Assembly: GCA_037176845.1 (NCBI GenBank)
Contig: JAYKXP010000326.1
Span: 1-26,330, forward strand
Direction: 5' to 3'
DNA length: 26,330 nt
Source of the DNA: Paramarasmius palmivorus
Taxonomy: Eukaryota; Basidiomycota; Agaricomycetes; Agaricales; Marasmiaceae
A model generated the notes under the pieces. That model saw nothing but the letters and a program-made list of their open reading frames with translations, was not told the DNA's origin and did not search any database. Of this stretch, positions 9,477-18,200 are shown one piece after another; the stretch's first letter is position 1; each line of letters starts with the position of its first letter. The position numbers were made by a program, and so were the translations under genes.

Positions 9477-9495
9477 TCTTTTGGTTTGGGGGAGA
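9477..9495 (+). repeat. Second copy of the 19-nt polypurine-tract sequence
   Basis: TCTTTTGGTTTGGGGGAGA occurs here and again, identical, at 13417-13435, where it abuts the 3' LTR. An internal exact copy about 3.9 kb upstream could act as a second plus-strand primer, as central polypurine tracts do in some retroviruses and retrotransposons. It could also mark an old internal duplication. The sequence after it (GGTAACCCGAAAAATC) resembles the LTR start only weakly. Confidence 0.6.
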
Positions 9496-9780
9496 GATGC
9501 TTAGTGGTAACCCGAAAAATCCGAATATTTTCGAATATTTTCAACCCTAGAACTCATCAAGATCCATCCGAGCGGAATATGACCGGACAAGAAAAGAATA
9601 AAAAGTCCCGAGCAGAGTCGAAAAGCACATAGGACAATCCATATGAGGTACTAAGTGCATAAACTACACAACGCTAGGGCCATATGAAACAACTATAGAA
9701 AGACACTATGAAAGATAGGACAACGGCAGAGTGAACAGGGGTAGAAGGGATAACTAAGCAATATAATTGCAACAGTTACA
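9496..9780. other. Non-coding stretch between internal PPT copy and tRNA-like unit
   Basis: No open frame of note. It contains a short direct repeat CGAATATTTTCGAATATTTTC (about 9521-9541) and CATATG words at 9641 and 9681. The region is A-rich and no promoter is evident. Confidence 0.4.
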
Positions 9781-9872
9781 GCCTCTGTAGCTTAAGGGTT
9801 AAAGCACCACGAATACATCGCCGAAGGCTATCTTTTCAGTGGAGGATCTGGGTTCGACTCCCAGCAGAGGCG
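9781..9872 (+). tRNA. tRNA-like pol III unit, isotype unresolved
   Basis: The acceptor stem pairs perfectly: GCCTCTG (9781-9787) with CAGAGGC (9865-9871), followed by a discriminator G. The D arm has GCTT/AAGC with an A-box-like TAGCTTAAGGG. The T arm is CTGGG-TTCGACT-CCCAG with a perfect B box GGTTCGACTCC. TTTTT follows at about 9894, fitting a pol III stop. The anticodon arm is odd: CCAC/GTGG encloses a 28-nt loop (9811-9838) containing a small GCC-GAA-GGC hairpin, and no position gives a proper U33 and purine 37. It may be an intron-containing tRNA, a decayed tRNA, or a tRNA mimic carried by the element. Confidence 0.6.
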
Positions 9873-10380
9873 GATAAACCCTTTCTCACACTACTTTTTG
9901 AAGTCGTTCCCAAGCTGAGCCTAGGAGACGCATATGAAGAACTAGGATTAAGAGGATACCTTACTAGCGCACTTGAGTGCATTTAGGATGGTCCTAATAG
10001 TTCGAAATCATGAATATATGATACGAGCGCAAAGATTTAAGATCATATGAGCACTCATATGAGCTAGATGGATTCCCGAGTGGTAACCAATCTAGACATA
10101 TTGGCTCAAAATCAAGTCCCTCGGACTATAGATCTCAAATCGGAAATTGTTCAAGTTCACTCGGGCTCACTTAGTCACACTAGGAGATATACCAAGAAGT
10201 AATATTATTGATTTTGTGTCTAGAAGACACGACTACAAGATTTGCTTCGACCCTAGTACTTGAATGTGTGTACTAGGGGAGCTGAGATGATATGAATACA
10301 TTATTTTGCCCACTGAGGGGCGCGCGCGTACAGAAAATCAGTCCAGGAAAATGTAAAAACGTAAAAAGGCCCAGAGGCCA
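9873..10380. other. Non-coding stretch between tRNA-like unit and 3' end of gene B
   Basis: No supported gene. It holds CATATG at 9931, 10045 and 10057, the last two in adjacent TCATATGAGC-type repeats, and a GTACTAGGGG-type repeat near 10256-10278. A stretch at about 10067-10170 vaguely resembles a degenerate tRNA but does not fold. Confidence 0.4.
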
Positions 10381-12914
10381 CTACTCCGAGTCCGGGCTGG
10401 CAGACTTCTCGCGAAGGGACTTGTCCACGATGCGATCTCCCGAGGAGCTGCCCCCAACCTTCTCGACGGCCATAGGGCTTTTCGAGCCTGCACCCTTCTT
10501 CTCAGCCTTGGAGTCCTTGATGTTGCTAGAGGAAAGAGGGACATCCAAAATAGAGTGAGGAGAAGTGGTCTTGACGGTAGAACCCGACTAGGAAAGAGAA
10601 CGAAAATTTAGAAAAGTCATATGACAAGAGTTGTGGGACATACCGCGTTGGCAGGAGACGTAGAAGGTCCCTCGAGCTTCGAGTCTTGAGCCATTGACGA
10701 ATCTGGGGTGTCCTCGGGTGTGGCTTTGTCCTATATGACCACGTCAGTTTATCATATGAGGTTCATAAAAGAAAAACTGGCCTTGATGACGAACTCAGGG
10801 CCCACGCGTTCCTGCAACCACTTGACCAAGTCGACAGGCGGGTAGGCAGACTCTGCAAGAGAGACCACCTGTTGATAGGCTAGAAAAAGAAGTCAGGAAT
10901 GAGAAAAAGAAAGTCGAACATATGAATAACGTACTAGCAAGAGTTTTATCTGTGGCCATATCCACCACAAGAATATTCTTGCCACAAATTTTGAAGCCCG
11001 CGGCCAGAAGATCGAAAGAGGAGTGGGGTACCCTTAGGGCAGTGAGCAAGACTACCAGTCGCTCGGTGGTGAGGGTCTCCTCGTTGGGGTGCAAAAGTCG
11101 AAGGAGTGCACATATGACCCGGGGATCGCGAGTGGACCGCAAGAAAAGGACTCGTTGACGCTCGAGTTGTTGGTTGAGGCGCAAAGCGTGTTGGGTAGCC
11201 AAGAACTTCATATCGAGGGCACCTTGCAGGGAAGAGATAGTCCCCAAAAGTCCCTCGAGCTGCAACACTAGTCCTAGAAAGAAGAAAACTGTTAGAAAAA
11301 CTTTATGAAATAATCATATGAAAACATCACCGTTGTGACCTTGAAGTCCGAGGTCCAGCTGCTCGTCGCGAGCAGCAAGAGTCTCCTCGAGGGACTGGGT
11401 GAAAGAGCACTTTTGATTAGTGCTCTTGCACCCAGTACAACCCGCGTGTCCATCGGCGCGAGGAGAACAACCCAGACCTTTTTGGATGCATCGATCGCAA
11501 CCTTGGGTGTAAAAATTCGGCTCCGGAGCGATCGATGTGGCCGAGATGACCGAGTCGTAGGAGAGCTGGACGTTGCCTTGAAGATAGACGTGCCCTCCCG
11601 CGGTAGAAAGCTCATCGGCGACATAACCGTCGTCCTCGTCGGGATGAGGAGGTGCTGGAGGATGGTATACGTCACGCTGTCCAGAAGAGGAGACCTAGAA
11701 AACGCTCATATGAATTACGAAATAGAAGAAATAAGTGCTAAAACTCACGCTAGTACCCCCGATGACTTTATCAGCCACTCGAGGATAAGTTGAGGCAGAG
11801 CGCTGAAAATAAAAGAATTAGCATATGAATAAAACAACGAATCCTAGGACTTACAGGACCACGGAGTTCAGGTGCGAGGATTTTCTCGCGGTCGGCGGTC
11901 TTGTCTTTACCTTTGGGTTTCGGCGCGCTAGCCTTGTCTTTGCCCTTGCCTTTGGGAAGGCTGGTAGATGGCTTATTCCGAGTGGTAACAGTGGCCTCAG
12001 GAGAAGGCGATCGCTAGGAAGGGAATTAGTCATATGAAGCAAGGGATGATAAAAGAAACACTCACGCGGCGCGAGGAGGTCTTGGTAGGAGCAACAGGAG
12101 TCAACTCCTGCCCACCATCGTAGGACCATTCCCCGCCATATGACTTTGTCGTCTCTTCCACTCCAGCGTGCTCGCTCTCATAGCTGTCCTCGCTAAACGA
12201 ATCCTCTTGAATCTGGATTTTCGAGCGTTTGGGAGGTTTGGGCTCGGAGTCGCTAATATCGAGACCAGAACTTGGTTTCTTGCGTTTGGGTCCTTTCGAG
12301 GAAGAAGCGATTGGCGGAGGAGTCTTGACTTTCGGGAGAGGCAAGGAAGAGTGAAAATCGAAATCCTAGAAAGAAAAAATGATTAGAAAAGAAAAAACCC
12401 AGAAATATCTGCTAGGGCTGCGCACCTCGAATGTCTTGACAAGTTCGTTGGTCTCGGCGGTACTCGGCAACCAGGAGGAAAATTCCTTTCTTGAAATAAC
12501 TTTGGCGTCGACGGCCATGTTGATTAACTGGCAAATTTGGAGCAGAACGCTCATGTAGGACTTGGGGATCCGCGATCCTCGTCCGTGCAGAGTTTGTGAT
12601 ATTCGTGCTAAGAGAAGAACGTTAGCCATCAGAATAAAAAGAAGAAAAACGCACGATGTTGTCCTTCTGAGGCCACCAAGAGTTTGCGCACAATCGGTGG
12701 GGAAACTCGGGCTCCTTCCCGAAGACAGAGTTGATACGAGGAATGCCTTAACCAAGGCTTTTGCTCGTTCGTACATCGCGAGCTGCTGCTCGTAGATCTC
12801 CATAGGAGACATCTCCAAGGGGGAGGCTCCGGTCCTCGCGTTTGTCTTGAGCTTGCGAGGTTTAGGCTGAGGTGCTGGAGGTGGCGCGAAAGGATTTCGA
12901 ATGGGTGTAGGCAT
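10381..12914 (-). CDS. Antisense accessory gene B: spliced protein with twin CX2CX6C zinc-cluster-like motif
   Basis: Exons (- strand): 12914-12655, 12607-12426, 12365-12066, 12013-11855, 11802-11749, 11694-11331, 11273-10935, 10879-10782, 10730-10644 and 10587-10381, stop TAG. From 12607 onward all phases agree, giving about 596 aa. The N terminus is Pro-rich and basic; a Ser/Lys-rich middle follows. The 11694-11331 exon encodes CDRCIQKGLGC then CTGCKSTNQKC, two CX2CX6C units nine residues apart, like fungal Zn2Cys6 DNA-binding clusters but not identical. A helical region with QQLERQRVLFLR follows, then a disordered tail. In the first exon the frame seems to change twice (about 12750 and 12575), so the N terminus is unresolved or damaged. 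A 5'-UTR intron is likely at 12969-12916. One donor (10781) would be GC. A nuclear regulator is a guess. Confidence 0.55.
11358..11435 (-). other. Two strong hairpins inside the coding sequence of gene B
   Basis: GCTGCTCG (11358-11365) pairs with CGAGCAGC (11369-11376). Next to it, 11395-11410 pairs with 11420-11435 over 15 of 16 positions (CTGGGTG/CACCCAG outside, AAGAGCAC/GTGCTCTT inside, one mismatch). They lie in the exon encoding the end of the zinc-cluster motif. Such stable adjacent stems in coding DNA are unusual and might act at RNA level. Confidence 0.5.
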
Positions 12915-13050
12915 CCTAGAAGAAGAAAATTTAGAAAGAAAATGCAAAGAAAAGAACGAGGAAACGCACCTAGGAAGCGACTCGTGGAAACGATGATGAG
13001 GGGGGAAAAGAAAGAAAGGATTTGGGACTTGGTTCAACTTTGTGAAAAGC

Positions 13051-13056
13051 TATATA
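13051..13056 (-). promoter_or_regulatory. TATA box for antisense gene B
   Basis: TATATA lies 137 nt before the ATG at 12914 on the - strand. A start site about 30 nt downstream would fall after an alternative ATG at 13037. This favours 12914 as start, with an untranslated first exon ending at 12970 and a 54-nt leader intron (GTGCGT donor, TTCTTCTAG acceptor). The stretch 13060-13416 has no gene and presumably contains the rest of this promoter; CCGGCAG occurs twice near 13113-13130. Confidence 0.4.
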
Positions 13057-13416
13057 TCACATTCCGAGAATCCTGCTTCTATTCGATCACATCACGGAAG
13101 CTGAGTCATGAAACCGGCAGTCACCGGCAGAAGTTCGATGACCCTGGAATAGCTATACATGGCCGTTCTCCTATGAAGAAAATGTCCTAGGACATCGAAA
13201 TTAGACGAGGGATTACTAGCTTTGGCGCGAGGGAATCGCTCGAAGGTCTAGTTGATCATAAGATCAATATGGAAGATGATTGACGCTCGAGGAGGTTTGA
13301 TAACCCCGGCATCAACTGATCGGACATAACGCGGACAGAGTAAACTGACCGCGCGCATCTCGAATACACCCAGAAAGAGGTTCATATGAACTATTACAGA
13401 CCGAGGACGGTCTAGA

Positions 13417-13435
13417 TCTTTTGGTTTGGGGGAGA
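13417..13435 (+). promoter_or_regulatory. 3' polypurine tract (plus-strand primer)
   Basis: TCTTTTGGTTTGGGGGAGA stands directly before the TG that opens the 3' LTR, which is the required place for the RNase H-resistant plus-strand primer. The purine part is GGGGGAGA preceded by a T-rich box, also a common arrangement. An identical copy occurs at 9477-9495. Confidence 0.75.
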
Positions 13436-13888
13436 TGTGAGGGTACCAGAACGAAATCGCTGAAAAACAGTCATTTTGACACTAATTGTTGTGTTCAGAA
13501 TCGCACTAGTACATCGTACTAAGTACTATATGGACTTGGTAGCACTACTAGGAACCTAGTAGTGCGCATATGACGAAGAATAAGATAGGCATGCACTGCG
13601 TAGTGAATACTAGCTGCGCGCGCATAGACGTTGATGTCGTCGTTAGCCCTATATGATTGCGCTAGGATACGCGTCGAAACCTGTAGACCGTATCTATACT
13701 CTATTACCAGGCTGGAACCTTACGAGGACATGCTACTGTACATGGTAGACTTCCTAGTAGGTCATATGGCTACACTATACTCGCGCTATGGGACATATGA
13801 GATGGGATAGTGAACGAGGACCAACTACCACAGCGTAGAAGGACCCTAGGGGACGAATCAGAGCTATATACCAAATACGGTAGAAGCT

Positions 13889-13950
13889 GGAGGTGCGAGT
13901 CACCTCCGAGAGCAGAGTTACCCGGATTAGAAATGTCCGAGTAACCGGGT
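13889..13950 (+). other. Two inverted repeats in LTR U3
   Basis: GGAGGTG-CGAGT-CACCTCC (13889-13907) is a perfect 7-bp stem with a 5-nt loop. It is followed by ACCCGG (13920-13925) pairing with CCGGGT (13945-13950). Lying upstream of the TATA box, they could be protein-binding palindromes rather than RNA structure. Confidence 0.45.
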
Positions 13951-14485
13951 CATCGATACGAGGGCCATATGGGGGCTTAACAGCTTTCCATATCGATCGG
14001 AATATCCCTCGAGCTTCGAGTTGGAATTCCTACTGCTAGTACACACACTAGTGAGGGACATATAGTCCTATAACAAGGAAACAGATAGGATTCTGTGCCA
14101 GGACTGTCCTAAAACATAGAAAATATAATATAGAACTACAAGGGCATAGAGCCTACCTTCCTCGGATACGAATCCGAAGTGTTTCGGTCGAGATCGGACT
14201 CCTAGCAAGTTCCGAGCGGAATAACTATGTCCTAGCACCGATATCCGAAACGCACCATGCGGAACAGCGCCTCCGCGCGCCACTTCCTAGCAACCAAAAA
14301 GTAATATGACTCGCAGTCCTGCAAAATAATGTCGAATTCCGACCAATATATATACAAACCTTCCTTTTCTGGTAGATACTTACTTCATATGGACAGAATC
14401 CTCTCCTCGTTCTCGTTTCTTGCATAGTTACTATTACTTTATCGTGTCCACTTTCACTTATATGTAAAATATGTACGCTCGCGGG

Positions 14486-14493
14486 TATATAAG
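14486..14493 (+). promoter_or_regulatory. LTR TATA box
   Basis: TATATAAG within a GC-rich flank, followed about 130 nt later by AATAAA. The order TATA then poly(A) signal inside one LTR is expected, with R between them, and it orients the element on the + strand. Confidence 0.65.
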
Positions 14494-14625
14494 CAGCAGG
14501 GTTTCCCTAGGAAGCTCCCAAGCAATTACCCCGCTATATACGTAGCCCTAGTGCACCAATAGCAGAGTTCTTGTCTTCTATCGTTGACCATAGAGGCGAC
14601 GTGTGCTTAGAACAATAACTTAGAA

Positions 14626-14631
14626 AATAAA
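14626..14631 (+). terminator. LTR poly(A) signal AATAAA
   Basis: AATAAA about 130 nt downstream of the LTR TATA box. In the 3' LTR it would end the genomic RNA near 14650, so the hairpin array that follows would occur only at the 5' end of the RNA. Confidence 0.5.
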
Positions 14632-14745
14632 ACCTTGAAAAGCCCTTCTCTATATTGAACTAGAGTCGTGAAATTAGAACTTTGAGATACCCATAGGACA
14701 GAGCTAGCGCGTCTAGTCTCTTGCATAGGATTGATTGTTTCTGGA

Positions 14746-14915
14746 CTAGTGTGGAGCCCCACTAGATCCCTCTTTTCACTTGGTGTGGAGCCCCACCAGT
14801 GTCGTTAAAGCTTAGTGTGGAGCCCCACTAGCTTATAGGTGGCCTGATTGTCGTGCTAGTTCGACTAGTGTAATCAGTGCCTTTGGTTGTCGTGCTAGTT
14901 CGACTAGTGTAACCA
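14746..14915 (+). other. Structured U5 element: five repeated hairpins with compensating changes
   Basis: Three copies of a CTAGTGTGGAGCCCCACTAG-type hairpin occur at 14746-14765, 14779-14799 and 14811-14831. The second copy has a G-C pair where the others have A-T (GGTG/CACC against AGTG/CACT). Two larger copies of a GTCGTGCTAGTTCGACTAG hairpin follow at 14841-14881 and 14884-14915. Their outer stems are GATT/AATC in one and GGTT/AACC in the other, again an A-T to G-C swap on both sides. Paired changes that keep pairing are evidence for selected RNA structure. The position at the 5' end of the genomic RNA suggests roles in packaging, translation or reverse transcription; this is inference. 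Confidence 0.7.
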
Positions 14916-15237
14916 TAGCCTTCATAGGAACAATAGGTCTTTACCCTTGTTGGGTTCGATAGGTTATTTTGCGTCATAGGAACGTATAGGATTAGTTATA
15001 GATAGGTTTATAGGTTGGCTCGCGTTGTCTTGATCATATCGAGACTATATTATCATATTACATTGTTTCATTCATCGCTCGTACACTTCCCTTGTGTCCT
15101 AGTGATTTGTAGACGTTCAACTAGTGTGCTAGTTGATTTCTTGTGTCGATTGTACGGATCCTTTGACAACGTCGAACCCCGCTCGCACAACTTGGCATAT
15201 TATTTCGCTCGTTCACAAGCGTTTTATAAGCCTCACA

Positions 15238-18200
15238 CCGGTCGAGCGTGTATATAGCGAGGTTTATACCTCGGATCGCATGCTGGAACTTGAGCTTGAC
15301 GTTATGAGCCGGGTTCCCAAGGAAAACGAGCATGAGGTCATCATAGCCGCTCTCATGAACGGCTCCGACTGCACTCTCCTTACCCAGTTTGGGACGGCGT
15401 CGTTGTGGCCTGGATATATGGTTCTAGGCAACCTATCTCAGTATCTACGCCTCAAGCCTTCAATGCACACTATGAACGCTATCTTATTCGTCCCAACAGT
15501 AAGTGAAATATACTGGCCCATAACAATGTTACTGACCTTTTCCCAGCTTCCAGACTCGTTCAAATCGTTTTTCCGCGAACACTTCGATAACAGGCTACCA
15601 CCAGATAGCATCCTTCGACACTGCAAACGAGATCTCATCATGCTCGTTTGGGGTTTGATCTTCCTTTGTCCGGAGTTTGTTAAAGCTTACCTACATGGCT
15701 TCTTGTTCGAGTGCGCGGATGGTATACTGCGCCTCATATTCCCTCAGCTCTTCTCGCATACCGCAGATTATGTTGAAAAGTATGTCTTTTCTGTTCTTGA
15801 TATATCTTTCATTACTAACATATCTTCAGAGTTATCTTGGCCAGCATCAAGTTCCTTGGTGCTTGCCCATGCCCTGTCTGCCTCGTCAAGAAGTCGCAGA
15901 TATCTCAGCTGGGTACCAAACCCGATATGCGGCGACGAGAGACCAAGCGACGTTTCGACTCTGTGTACCGAAGGAATGAGGTCGAAAGAGTACGCAAGCT
16001 AATCTACAAGAAAGGGTACTCTGTCGAGAACCAAGACATCAACGAACAGCTTAATGAATGGTCTGGAGTGCCAACGAGGGTATGTTTGATAACTAATGTC
16101 CATTTGACGCTCCCTGATATACATCACAGAACCCGTTCTCAACACTCCTAAGCCAGGCCGGAGATGACTTTCATAACCTTTTTTGTGGTGACTTGATGCA
16201 CGAAGTCACTGGCCGATGGGAGGATGTCTTGACTCTTTAGACACCTCTGTCGATGTCTCTACGCCGAGAAGAAGGAAAAGATCCAGGTGATGAACGACCG
16301 GTAAGTTATATTATTCCATCATTGTTACAAACCGTCACTCACATGGGCACAGATATCGTGAGGTATCCACGTTTGGGAACGGAACGATACAAAGGTTTCG
16401 AAACGACGTTTCGGCTCTCAAAAAGTTTGCTTGCCGCGACTATGAAGATCTTTTACAGGCGAGTTATTATTATATGATACTATTAACTCATACTAATGAT
16501 ATAACAGTGTGCCATGCCATGCTTCGAAGGTCTCTTCGAGGCTAAGCTGGACAACATAGTACAAGACTTGTTGTTCGACTTTGCGACCTGGCACAGTTAC
16601 GCTCACTTACGCGTACAAACGGATTCAACGCTCGCCACCTTTGAAAAGGTAACCAGCGATTTGGGCAAGTCGTTACGTGCATTCGCAAGAGCCACCAAGG
16701 AGATAGAAACCTTGGAGCTACCAGGGGAAGCAAAGAAACGTCGTCGCAACGCCAAAGAGAATGGTGGTGAGGGAGAGCCTGGTCGGCGACGTAAAGAATT
16801 CAACCTATCGACCTTCAAAATGCATGCACTGGGACACCAAATCCGAAACACCCAGTATTACGGTGTTCCTTGCGGTAACGATTCAAAGCCAGTGAGTACA
16901 TTCTCGATATAGAAGGTAGCAAAATACTGACTTACTTTCTAGTTTGAGCGAGAGCACGTTCGGATGAAGGCACTATACCCCAATACGAACAGGAAGGACT
17001 TTGTGCCTCAGATAGCGCGAAAAGGGCGCCATCAACAAATCATGCACAAGCTTCGTATAGAGCGACGTGTGGCTACATTACGACGTACCAAGAAGAAGGA
17101 ACGGTATACAATACCTGACCTTGAACCGTTGCCCAAGTCAGACCCAAATCATTGTTATCAAATTGGCAGCACGGAACGCTGCTCATTGCGGCTCAATAAC
17201 TGGCTAGACGACTATGATGGAGACCCCGCGACTGTGGTATGCATGTCTTGCTTCCTTTTACTTCGTATGCTGACTAGCCCGTTGCAGGACTTTGAATGGA
17301 AGCTCCGCAGGCATCTCCTCGAACGCCTAATCACGCCAGAACAGCAGCAAGATCTTCAAGACAAAGATATTCCTGGCTTGCTTATCAGGCGAGGGCAAGT
17401 GTTCACTCACAAACGGATGCGATTGAACTATACTGGGTACGACATGCGTAAAACTCAAGACTCGGTGAATATTTGGCGTCACCCCGATGTTATGATCCTG
17501 GCAGACGAGCGCAGTGCTCAGGAGCAAGATCATCCCTACCTCTACGAACGTGTGATTGGCATCTTCCATGTCCACGTCCAGAATACCACTCGTTTCTCTA
17601 GGGATCGTCGTGAACGCAGGATGGATGTCCTGTGGATTAGGTGGTATCAGTATGACAAGGACTTTTCCTGGGGGTGGAGAAAAAAGCGCCTTCCACGGAT
17701 ATTCTTCCCGCCTGCCACAGACCCTGATGCGTTCGGCTTCGTCAATCCCGAGGATGTCATTCGAGGAACACATATCATTCCTTGCTTTTCCTCGTTCCCC
17801 ACTGATAGCTCTCTGCCTGATGACTCGGTAGCTCGTGTAGTAGAGGATTTCGATGACGGAAAGTTTGTCGTTGAAGGTGATGACTGGGGGCATTATAATA
17901 ACAACATGTAAGTGAGCTTTGTGGTATCCATGTATATTGACGCTGACCTTGTTCGTATAGCTTCGTGGATCGTGACATGTTCATGCGATATCGTGGTGGA
18001 GGTATAGGCCATCCACTAAAGACGCGACAAAGATGTTGGAGGCAGATGCTCGCCACGGTGATAGCGCTATCCCAACCTTATGATCCATTGACAGGGGAAA
18101 GACTGGACGTTGCGGACGACATAGACGATATAGATGACCAGGATGAGAATGATGCTGAAGACGGGTACGAGTCGGTACGTTCAGGTGCTTCACGCCGGAG

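Larger units (their letters stand above)
1..15237 (+). mobile_element. Giant Ty3/gypsy-type LTR retrotransposon, internal region plus 3' LTR
   Basis: The coding order gag, protease, RT, RNase H, integrase is the Ty3/gypsy order, and a polypurine tract sits directly against a 3' LTR that starts TGTGAGG and ends CCTCACA. No copy of the LTR is seen at the left edge, so the 5' LTR and primer-binding site lie outside the window. The whole element should therefore be at least about 17 kb (15237 plus an 1802-bp LTR), well above common gypsy elements. The extra length is a 5.6-kb segment between pol and the 3' LTR with two antisense spliced genes. Word usage (CATATG, CTAG, CCGAGGA) is similar from 1 to 15237 and changes afterwards, which supports one unit. 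That the antisense segment belongs to the element, rather than being a nested insertion, is inference. Confidence 0.85.
13436..15237 (+). repeat. 3' LTR of the retrotransposon (1802 bp)
   Basis: It begins TGTGAGG immediately after the polypurine tract and ends CCTCACA, a perfect 7-bp terminal inverted repeat with the usual TG...CA ends. The next base begins the interrupted Plavaka reading frame, which fixes the boundary. U3 runs to about 14510, with TATATAAG at 14486-14493. R is about 14515-14650, with AATAAA at 14626-14631. U5 is about 590 nt and contains a hairpin array. The expected target-site duplication is the first bases after the LTR (CCGGT if 5 bp), which should also precede the 5' LTR outside the window. 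Confidence 0.8.

Noticed and set aside
10067..10175. Sequence resembling a tRNA-Ser/Leu (CCCGAGTGGTAACC and GTTCAAGTTC)
   Set aside because: No acceptor stem closes it and the T stem does not pair; at most a decayed tRNA fragment.
13035..13037. ATG at 13037 as start of gene B
   Set aside because: It joins in frame through a 54-nt intron, but it lies only 14 nt from the TATA box, probably upstream of the transcription start.
14746..14915. CRISPR-like repeat array
   Set aside because: The repeats are hairpins with unequal spacers inside an LTR of a eukaryote; no array structure.
15133..15237. In-frame extension upstream of the Plavaka exon starting at ATG 15133
   Set aside because: These bases lie inside the LTR (before CCTCACA at 15231-15237) and do not resemble transposase.
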